48,360 bases of DNA from Dehalococcoidia bacterium. GTDB taxonomy: Bacteria > Chloroflexota > Dehalococcoidia > UBA2979. Position 1 is the first letter of the stretch, and the number at the start of each line of letters is the position of its first letter. The position numbers and the translations under genes are program-made. The stretch is taken from positions 1 to 48,360 of the forward strand of contig JADLFF010000056.1 in NCBI GenBank assembly GCA_020845735.1. The letters run 5' to 3'. This document shows, in pieces, positions 41,872 through 48,360 of the stretch. The notes beneath the pieces are model-generated. The model saw only the letters and a program-made list of their open reading frames with translations, did no database searches and had not been told where the DNA came from.

Positions 41872-44800
41872 TCAACCTGCCACCTCCACTAGCCGCACGA
41901 GGGCGTTCACGAGCTGCATCTGGCGGGGCGTGCGACAGACGACGCGCAGTAGCGCCGGGCTCGCGACGACCACGGCGAGGCACTGGGCCCGGCTCGTGGC
42001 GACGTTCAGCCGGTTGAGGCTGTACAGGAACTCCATGCCTCGAGGCGCCTCGTCCGCCGAGCTCGTGGCCATCGAGTAGATCGAGATGGGCGCTTCCTGG
42101 CCCTGGAACTTGTCGACCGTGCCGATTCGGAGGCCGGGCAGCGCGTCCGTCAGTGCCGCGACCTGCGCGTTGTACGGGGTGATCAGGAGCACGTTGCGGT
42201 CGGTGAGCGCCCTCGTCACGCCTTTCGCGTCGGTCCACGTTGGATTCGCACTAAGCAGCCGCCGCACCTGCGAGGCGATGGCGGCGGCCTCCTCGGGTGA
42301 GTCGCTGGAGTGGCCCTCGTGCGCAACGGGGATGAAGCGGATGCCGGTGCCCGAGAGCGGTGCCGCGCCGGCCAGCGCGAGCGCATCGCGGCCCGGCTGC
42401 TCGTGCAGGCGACCCTCGTAGAAGACCTCGGAGGTGTACGCGGCGATGCTCGGATGGAGGCGCCACGTGCCGTTGAGGAAGAGTCCCAGGTGGTCGGGCA
42501 TCACGCGCTCGCCATCGAGGACGTGTGCGAGTGCTGAGCGTTCGGCCCCGGGTGGATGAGTCCCCTGCAGTGGCTGGTCGAGTTGCTGGGGGTCGCCGAG
42601 GAGCACGAGGTTCGTGGCGCAGAGGGAGGCGGCGAGCGCGTCGGCGAGCGACATCTGGCCGGCCTCGTCGATGAAGAGCACGTCGACGCTCGAGGCCATG
42701 TCCTCGCGCGCCCACAGCCAGGCGGTGCCGCCGACGACGTTCAGCGACCCGTCGGCGAGGGCGTCGCGCGCCGCATCGTTGTCCTTGAGGTGTGTGGCAG
42801 CGGCGTAGGCGGGCTCGTCGTCGTTCGCACGCTGCCCGATCGCGACCGTCACACCGCGGTCTCGCGCGATGTTCGCCGCCTTCTCGAGCAGTTCGCCGAT
42901 CACCTTGTGGCTATTCGCGGTGATGCCGACGCGCTTCCCCGCGGTCACGAGGTCCACGATCATCTCTGCACCGACCGTGCTCTTACCCGAGCCGGGCGGG
43001 CCCTGGATTGCGAGGTAGCTCTGGTCGAGCGAGAGGACGAGACGGCGCGCGGCCCCCTGCGCGTCCTCCGCCTCGCGAGCCAGCGACTGGCCGGCTGGCG
43101 GACTGCATCGAGGTAGGCGACGCATGAGCAGGTCGCGGGTCGCGCGATGCTCGCCCGGGGCATCGATGCCCTGCTCGATCACCCACCGGGCGAGGCGCTG
43201 CAGAGCCTCGGGCTTCGGCTGCGGGCGGACGTAATCGTGCGGGATGAGTGAGGTCGGCGTCGGCGCGGGCCGGCCCGACCCGAGCCTGAGGTCGATGATC
43301 CCCGCATCGTCGTCGACATGGACCACCGTGCCCGCGGGCCGACCGGTCGCCGGATCGTGCGGCGCGTCGCCGACACGGATCCTGTGCTCCTGCGGCGGGA
43401 ATCGGAATCGATAGATGGTCGAGCGAGCACCCGGCGTCGGGTCCGGCCAGGAGCGCTCGAAGGTCAGATCGCCGAGGGCGTCGGACTCCTCGCGGCGCTC
43501 CTCGTCAGTCAGCTCGTCGCGGAGGAAGAAATAGCGCCACCAGAACGACTTCGCCTCGCGGCGGTGCCAGTTGAGCAGCTGTGCCAGCAGCCAGCGGCCG
43601 CGCTCAGGGTCGCTCGCCGCAGCGAGGTCGTCGGGCAGTTCGGCCATCAACTGATCGACCAGCGCGTTGACCGCCTGCTGGGCCTTGCTGTCCTCGGTCT
43701 CCTCAGGAGCGGTGACCACCGGCCGCGGCAATACCTCGCCGAGCTCGGTCGCGAGGGCGGCGCGCTGCCCCTCGAGCCAGTCGCGCAGCCCGAGCGTCGA
43801 GACGCAGTCGTCCCGGTTGTAGCCCTCGATTTCCGTGCGGAGGTCGTCGCGCTCCGCGCCCTGCCCGAGCTCGAGCCAGGTTTCGAACTCGACGATGCTT
43901 GTGCCCGCGTCGCGCAGATCGATCTCCCGCTTGAACCCGTACAGGGGCTCAAGGCGCTTGATCGAGTAGCTCGCCACCGAGGCACGAATGCCCTGCCGCA
44001 CCGCGCGATAGAGGTCGACGAAGACGCCGCCTCGCAGCAGGCGGTCGACCTCCTCCTCGCGCGTCCCGTGCCGCCCGGCCAGCCGCTTCACGGCAGTCGG
44101 CTCGTACGGCGCGTAGTGGTAGACGTGCAGCCGCGGGTCCGCCGCCAGGCGATCCATCACGACGTCGATGAACGCCTCGAAGGCGCGCCGCTCGGCCGCC
44201 GGTGTGACGGTGCCGCCATCGATCGCCCACAGGGCGTGGAACGCCGGCTGGCCGGCGGCGTCCGCGCGGCCCGGCTCGACCACGCCGAAGAGGTAGTCGA
44301 TGCCGTCGACCTCATCCGAGCCGAAGAACGGGTCGCCCTCGATGTCGAAGAAGAGGTCGCCGGGCGACGGCTCCGGCAGCATGAGCAGGCCGCTGTTGGA
44401 GACGAGCGCACCTTCGCGGTCGCGGACGGGTGGGATGCGCTCCGAGATCACGCGCCCCTCGCGCTCGCCTCGCACCTGGATTGAGGCCTGCGCTCGGATA
44501 CGCACGAGCGCGTCGCGGCCGGCGCCCTCGATCCGCTCGGGGAGCGGGACGGGCGGCTCGGCGAGCGCGGTCCGCGTGGTCACGTCGATCGAGTGCAGCG
44601 CGCGGCGCTGGCGGCTCGTCAGGTTCGCCACGAGCGACAGGTCATCCTCGACACGCCACCGCGCGCGGCACTCCTCGCTCCAGCGGCAGACGCCGCAGTG
44701 CTCGACCGGTTCCGGCCTCGAGGGCACGGGGAACGACGGCGTCCCACCATCGAGCAGCGCCTCGAAGTCATGGGCGACGAGCCGGTAGTACGCCGCGTAG

Positions 44801-45369
44801 TCGGCGACGCGAAACGAGACCGTCTCCCGCGCCACACCCCCGAGCGCGAGGTGCATCTCCTCGGGCGCCCGGCCCTGGAGCGCGCCGACCATTTCTGAGT
44901 ACATGCAGATCTGCAGCACCGCCGACGCCTTCGGGTGTCGCGCCAGCTTGGTGTCCCAGACCTCGTAGCTCCATGCCCCGAGTCGGCTCGGCCGCTCGAC
45001 CCGACGCAGAAAGTCCGCGTACCCGAGCTTGCGTCCGTCGAAGAGCACAGCCTGGTAGATGACGTCGGCGCCCGCACGCATCGCCTCGAGCGTCGCCGCG
45101 TGCCCTCGTGTGATGCGCTCCACGCGAGGGAGTGCGTCGTCCGAGGGCGCCTCGACCACCGTCACGCCCTCGGCAGTCAGCGCTGCGAGGAAGCGCGCCT
45201 CGTGCTCGGTGCCGCGCTGCGCGATCCGATCGAGCACGGGGTCGACCCGCATCGGTCGCTCGAGGTGCCCCTCGACGGCGGCCCGCTCCAGGTTCGCGAG
45301 GTGGCGGCACTCCAGGAACCCCACCAGGTCGGTCGCGGAGTACACCGGGCGGCCATCGATGAGCTGCAA
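41872..45369 (-). CDS. TM0106-type RecB-like nuclease, RNase H-like and SF1 helicase fusion (copy 2)
   Basis: This 1165-residue protein has the same length and domain order as the gene at 999-4496. Every motif checked is kept: C21 with CGVCRWSEEC, WDTK, QICMY, DIEGDP, YNRDD, GPPGSGKST, IDEAGQ and GDPQQLDQ. Substitutions are scattered and conservative, densest in residues 30-95 and in linkers, so both copies seem functional. Homology continues about 60 bases past the TTG start, to CTAGTG near 45428, and stops at the gene's 3' end. The neighbours here are not restriction genes, which sets this copy's context apart from copy 1. An NnrS-like gene lies upstream. Confidence 0.88.
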   Translation of the reverse strand: MQLIDGRPVYSATDLVGFLECRHLANLERAAVEGHLERPMRVDPVLDRIAQRGTEHEARFLAALTAEGVTVVEAPSDDALPRVERITRGHAATLEAMRAGADVIYQAVLFDGRKLGYADFLRRVERPSRLGAWSYEVWDTKLARHPKASAVLQICMYSEMVGALQGRAPEEMHLALGGVARETVSFRVADYAAYYRLVAHDFEALLDGGTPSFPVPSRPEPVEHCGVCRWSEECRARWRVEDDLSLVANLTSRQRRALHSIDVTTRTALAEPPVPLPERIEGAGRDALVRIRAQASIQVRGEREGRVISERIPPVRDREGALVSNSGLLMLPEPSPGDLFFDIEGDPFFGSDEVDGIDYLFGVVEPGRADAAGQPAFHALWAIDGGTVTPAAERRAFEAFIDVVMDRLAADPRLHVYHYAPYEPTAVKRLAGRHGTREEEVDRLLRGGVFVDLYRAVRQGIRASVASYSIKRLEPLYGFKREIDLRDAGTSIVEFETWLELGQGAERDDLRTEIEGYNRDDCVSTLGLRDWLEGQRAALATELGEVLPRPVVTAPEETEDSKAQQAVNALVDQLMAELPDDLAAASDPERGRWLLAQLLNWHRREAKSFWWRYFFLRDELTDEERREESDALGDLTFERSWPDPTPGARSTIYRFRFPPQEHRIRVGDAPHDPATGRPAGTVVHVDDDAGIIDLRLGSGRPAPTPTSLIPHDYVRPQPKPEALQRLARWVIEQGIDAPGEHRATRDLLMRRLPRCSPPAGQSLAREAEDAQGAARRLVLSLDQSYLAIQGPPGSGKSTVGAEMIVDLVTAGKRVGITANSHKVIGELLEKAANIARDRGVTVAIGQRANDDEPAYAAATHLKDNDAARDALADGSLNVVGGTAWLWAREDMASSVDVLFIDEAGQMSLADALAASLCATNLVLLGDPQQLDQPLQGTHPPGAERSALAHVLDGERVMPDHLGLFLNGTWRLHPSIAAYTSEVFYEGRLHEQPGRDALALAGAAPLSGTGIRFIPVAHEGHSSDSPEEAAAIASQVRRLLSANPTWTDAKGVTRALTDRNVLLITPYNAQVAALTDALPGLRIGTVDKFQGQEAPISIYSMATSSADEAPRGMEFLYSLNRLNVATSRAQCLAVVVASPALLRVVCRTPRQMQLVNALVRLVEVAG

Positions 45370-45533
45370 CTGGACGCCGCCTCCCGCGTTTCCGAGTGAT
45401 CCTCACGGAATCAGGTACAGGTGGCTAGTGCGCTGCGGGTCCCAGTCCATGCCGTCGTCGGCTGCCAGAACTTTATGTCTCAATAGGCGCGGGCGGTTCT
45501 CCCCTGTCGAATCGGCGGGCCGCCCCTCGAGGG

Positions 45534-46679
45534 CTAGCGGTGCGGCTGGCTCGGCTGGGGCGTGGCGGAGAACAGGCGCCCCGCGATGACCGAGCCCACG
45601 CTGAGGAGCAGGAAGAGCATGATCGCGAGCGCCTGGATCAGGCCCGCCCACCGTCGCAGCGCCCCACCCTCGACGAGGTCCGCTCCGACCCTCAACACGA
45701 GCGCCCCATCGAGCACGACCAGCGGCGCATACAGGAGCGGTGAGTACGGAAAGCGCAGGCCCGTGACCGCAGGAAGAATGATCGGCGCGTGCGCGATGAT
45801 CGCGCCGAAGACGAAGCCGATGAAGAACGTGTGCACCACCGCGTCGTAGGCCAGGCCACCTCCGACGCCGGTGGCGATGAGCAGCACTCCCGACGCCGCA
45901 AGCCAGCCCGAGGCCGTGAGGACGCCGACCGCAGCGAAGCGCGAGAGCCCATCGGTGCGAACCGTGCGCAGGGCGATGTCGCGGCGCATCAGCCAGAGCG
46001 GCCCGGCCGCGAGCGCCACTCCCAGCAGCCGCGTCCCGACGTCGAGGTTCACGTGCGCCATTGCCGGGCCCACGAGGAGCAGCACGACGATCGCGATCCC
46101 CGACCACGCGTCGGCCGTCGAGAAGTGCTGGAAGCGGATGATCTCGAGGCGTTCGGCGCCGATCGTGAGCACGAGGAACGACATCCACCAGAGCACGACA
46201 TGGCGCATGCTCCCGCTGTCCCACCACACCACGGCCGCCATCGACAGGCACAGCCCGCCGGCGAGCAGCACTGCGAACGGTGGCAGCCGATGCCGCGCCA
46301 GCAGGGTGGCGATGTTCAGCGAGTAGGCGAGCCCGGCGACGCCCGCCAGCACCGGCGGGATCGAGGCGGGCGCGCCGACGATCAGCGCGAGCCCCGCCGC
46401 CGCACTCAGGGCCGGGGCGGCGAACGCGGCCGGGCTGCGCACGGCGACCGCCCGCTCGACGGCGATCACCGTGCCGACGAAGCCCACGACCATCAGTCCG
46501 CCGTGCCGCAGCATCAGGTCGCCATCCGCCGACGGCAGACTCCAGCCGATGCGAGCGACGCCGGCCCAGAGCCCGAGCAGGAGCGCGGCGATCGCGGTGA
46601 GCATGAACGGCACGACGCGTCGTCGGGCCGACGCCGTCTGCTCGATCGCGCGAGCACCACCGGACCCATGGAGGCTCAC
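45534..46679 (-). CDS. NnrS-like polytopic membrane protein
   Basis: This 381-residue protein has ten to twelve membrane segments. Conserved-looking His lie within helices: LMLRHGGLMVVGFVGTV, then AMAHVNLDVGTRLLG, then VVHTFFIGFVFGAIIAHAP. This arrangement resembles the NnrS family, heme- and copper-containing membrane proteins linked to NO stress and denitrification. The start is GTG 46679 with only a weak upstream AGG. The nuclease-helicase copy 2 lies 164 bases downstream on the same strand. The family call is moderate; a related uncharacterised heme membrane family is possible. Confidence 0.6.
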   Translation of the reverse strand: MSLHGSGGARAIEQTASARRRVVPFMLTAIAALLLGLWAGVARIGWSLPSADGDLMLRHGGLMVVGFVGTVIAVERAVAVRSPAAFAAPALSAAAGLALIVGAPASIPPVLAGVAGLAYSLNIATLLARHRLPPFAVLLAGGLCLSMAAVVWWDSGSMRHVVLWWMSFLVLTIGAERLEIIRFQHFSTADAWSGIAIVVLLLVGPAMAHVNLDVGTRLLGVALAAGPLWLMRRDIALRTVRTDGLSRFAAVGVLTASGWLAASGVLLIATGVGGGLAYDAVVHTFFIGFVFGAIIAHAPIILPAVTGLRFPYSPLLYAPLVVLDGALVLRVGADLVEGGALRRWAGLIQALAIMLFLLLSVGSVIAGRLFSATPQPSQPHR

Positions 46680-46775
46680 GACACCTGCCGAACCCCTCGG
46701 AGGGCGCCGTCTGCCCCCTCGTGGCGGTCACGAGCGGCCTCGGACGTGCTGGGGCGATCGCCTGTCGCTTTCTCC

Positions 46776-46824
46776 GTCGCGACGTGCACCGCTTCCTCCT
46801 TCGCGACGTGACAGCGACGTGCAT
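46776..46824. repeat. three short GCGACGTG repeats upstream of the NnrS-like gene
   Basis: GCGACGTG occurs three times within about 50 bases, two of them as CGACGTGCA followed by CCG or TCG. The array sits about 100 bases upstream of the minus-strand start at 46679 and in the divergent region before 46981. The even spacing suggests a regulator-binding array, but chance in GC-rich DNA is possible. Confidence 0.3.
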
Positions 46825-46980
46825 CGCGGGCCGATTCTACCCGCGTCGACCACGACGGTCGCCGGGCGGCAGCGCGACACACCGTCATCGGTCGCGCACT
46901 CGAACTCAGCGTGTGCCGTGCGCTACAAGGTCACTGTAGCCTGCCGAGATCGGACAGGCGCCCGCTGGAGCGAGGGATCG

Positions 46981-47706
46981 ATGGCACGTCTGCGGCGACT
47001 CGACTTCGAGGCCCTGGCGGGCCTGATCGCGGCCGTCACCGCGCTGGTGCTGCACCTGCTGCACGTCGCCGATGAAGGCCTCCTGCTCGCGATCATCCTC
47101 GTGATCCTGGCGCTCATCCTCCTCCGGGACATGCGCCGCGAGGACCGTGAGGAGCAGGAGACACGGGCGATCGAGCACGCGATCACCGCGATCGCGGACA
47201 TCCGCGCCGCCGTGCTACCGGCCGACACCGTGCTGATCGGGCCGACCGCGCTGCGCGAGGAAAGCGCCCGATTCTCGCAGCGGGCGCGCGGCGAGATGGT
47301 GTGGTTCAACGTCTGCCTCTCGATGTTTGAGCCGCAGGCGCTGTTCGATGTCCTGCTGCGCCCAGCAATCGAGAACCCGCGCGTCAGCGCCGTGCGCTTC
47401 GTCCTCGACGAGGGCGAGCGGGAGCGCTGGGAAGCGATCGTCCTCCCCAAGGTCGCGGTCTGCGAGGGAGCCGCCTCGGTGGCCGAGCCGATCTGGACCA
47501 CGCTGGACGAGTCGGTGTCGTGCATCCTCGCGGACACGGACGCCGGGGGCGTCGAGGCGCTGCTGAGCTTCTGGGGCGAGCCGTTCATGGCGCGCTCGGC
47601 GGGCCGCGACGTGCCTCGGTACATCTTCCATGTGCAGCGGCACTCCGAGCTGATCGGGCGCCTGCGCGAGCTCGAGCGGAACTACCGCCTCGCCGGATCG
47701 CGTTGA
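46981..47706 (+). CDS. membrane-anchored hypothetical protein
   Basis: ATG 46981 has GAGGG about five bases upstream. The 241 residues start with two close hydrophobic segments (LAGLIAAVTALVLHLLHVA and GLLLAIILVILALILL), then a charged helix (RDMRREDREEQETRAIEHAI). A soluble domain of about 170 residues follows with no recognised motif (EMVWFNVCLSMFEPQALFDV, VRFVLDEGERERWEAIVLP, PRYIFHVQRHSELIGRL). The soluble part looks like an intact globular fold, somewhat like phospholipase-D-type or small-molecule sensor domains without catalytic HKD. Function unknown. Confidence 0.7.
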   Translation: MARLRRLDFEALAGLIAAVTALVLHLLHVADEGLLLAIILVILALILLRDMRREDREEQETRAIEHAITAIADIRAAVLPADTVLIGPTALREESARFSQRARGEMVWFNVCLSMFEPQALFDVLLRPAIENPRVSAVRFVLDEGERERWEAIVLPKVAVCEGAASVAEPIWTTLDESVSCILADTDAGGVEALLSFWGEPFMARSAGRDVPRYIFHVQRHSELIGRLRELERNYRLAGSR

Positions 47707-47746
47707 GCGGCGCGCAAGGCAGGACCGCGTTGCCTCGAGGCCTGCC

Positions 47747-48360
47747 TTAGGCGCCGTTCCAGTACTGCCGAGCCCTGGCGACAGCCATCACGAGGTCGCG
47801 CACGTCCTCGTGCAGGGTGAACGAGGGCGCCACGGGGAGACAGAGGCGGTCCTCGTCGCAGCGCGCCTCGATGCCCTCGAAGACCAGGCACGCGGCCAAC
47901 CAGGCGGCCATGCGCGCGGAGGCGCAACTCACGTCCAGCCAGCCCGCGCGCTCCCCCGGCTCCGAGTAGAGGCCCGCCACCTCGAAGATGCCGCGCCGCA
48001 CCTCGGACGCCGGGTCCCAGTCCTCGGCGAGCCGCCGCAGCTCGTCGGTGTGCCGCAGCGGGGCAGCGGCACGCAGGGCGGGCCCGCCGAGGAGCGCGGG
48101 CGCCGGGAGACCTGTGCACGTCGCAACCCAGTCAGGGCGCCCGTCCGCTCCGTAGCGCACCGACGCCGGCGGGGCATCTGCACTGAGACTCGGCTGCAGG
48201 GCGAACACGTTCGTGCGGACCCCGCTCTTCTCGAGCGCCGCAAGGACCTCGGCCACATCCGCGCGGACGTAGCCAATCGAGGTGGTCAGGGTGTCGGCCA
48301 GCGCCTGCGCCCACTGTCGTGCCGCGATCGTGACTCGCGCCTCGGCGTCACCAACGACGA
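47747..48360 (-). CDS. hypothetical protein, 5' part outside window
   Basis: The frame is open from the window edge to the stop at 47747, giving at least 203 residues; the true start lies beyond 48360. No domain is recognised. Visible features are VRADVAEVLAALEKSGVRTNVFAL, several Cys (CTGLP, VSCASARMAAWLAACL, ARCDEDRLC) and a C-terminal helix DLVMAVARARQYWNG. It faces the preceding gene convergently. Base composition and lack of stops support coding. Confidence 0.6.
   Translation of the reverse strand, partial: VVGDAEARVTIAARQWAQALADTLTTSIGYVRADVAEVLAALEKSGVRTNVFALQPSLSADAPPASVRYGADGRPDWVATCTGLPAPALLGGPALRAAAPLRHTDELRRLAEDWDPASEVRRGIFEVAGLYSEPGERAGWLDVSCASARMAAWLAACLVFEGIEARCDEDRLCLPVAPSFTLHEDVRDLVMAVARARQYWNGA

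Noticed and set aside
1..48360. CRISPR arrays, insertion sequences with terminal repeats, rRNA
   Set aside because: No regularly spaced repeats, no transposase with flanking inverted repeats and no rRNA-like stretch was seen; the only recombinase is the truncated serine type.

Overview
The window is high-GC bacterial DNA, densely coded, with many GTG and TTG starts and many 1- to 4-base gene overlaps. Gene content (paired YhaN/YhaO-type genes, a lipoprotein domain common in Chloroflexota, chrA/chrB, TM0106-type nuclease-helicases) suggests a Chloroflexota-like organism. This is inference only: no rRNA, tRNA or housekeeping marker is present to fix the taxon.

Layout. (1) 1-17.1 kb is a defence island. 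It holds a helicase/restriction subunit cut by the window edge, a 1165-aa RecB-like nuclease/RNase H-like/SF1 helicase (copy 1), a DUF2188 gene divergent from an XRE-ImmA pair across an operator-like dyad, and a YhaO/YhaN-like phosphoesterase-ATPase pair. A zinc-ribbon gene of unknown function is followed by a complete type II CBASS (CD-NTase, Cap2 E2-E1, Cap3 JAB peptidase, TIR-SAVED effector) and a RES/Xre-type toxin-antitoxin pair. (2) 17.1-28.5 kb is chromate and efflux related: a lipoprotein, ChrA and a dual-specificity phosphatase diverge from ChrB, a heterodimeric ABC exporter and an MFS exporter. After these come a fragment of a second ABC gene, an aminoglycoside-phosphotransferase-like protein with an altered catalytic loop, a frameshifted histidine phosphatase and a stand-alone ChrB C-terminal domain. 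(3) 28.9-41.8 kb looks like an integrated island of about 12.9 kb. It is bounded by an 18-bp perfect direct repeat, and a serine recombinase overlaps the left copy but has lost its catalytic-serine end. The cargo is a P1B-ATPase fused to a hemerythrin domain, two paralogous cassettes (TM/coiled-coil protein, small TM protein, ApbE flavin transferase, ferric-reductase-like di-heme membrane protein) and an OmpR-type two-component system between them. (4) 41.9-48.4 kb holds a second, equally long copy of the nuclease-helicase, an NnrS-like membrane protein and two hypothetical genes.

How the parts may work together. CBASS forms one coherent operon: the CD-NTase ends in glycine, Cap2 can conjugate it, Cap3 can release it, and TIR-SAVED would consume NAD+ on sensing the cyclic nucleotide. 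The twin ApbE/ferric-reductase cassettes suggest a flavin- and heme-dependent electron route across the membrane, perhaps controlled by the embedded two-component system. No canonical FMN-binding-domain acceptor is encoded here, so the five small TM or coiled-coil proteins are the best local candidates for the missing partner. This cassette is the strongest candidate in the window for an undescribed system. The two nuclease-helicase copies are direct repeats about 41 kb apart and could recombine to delete everything between them.
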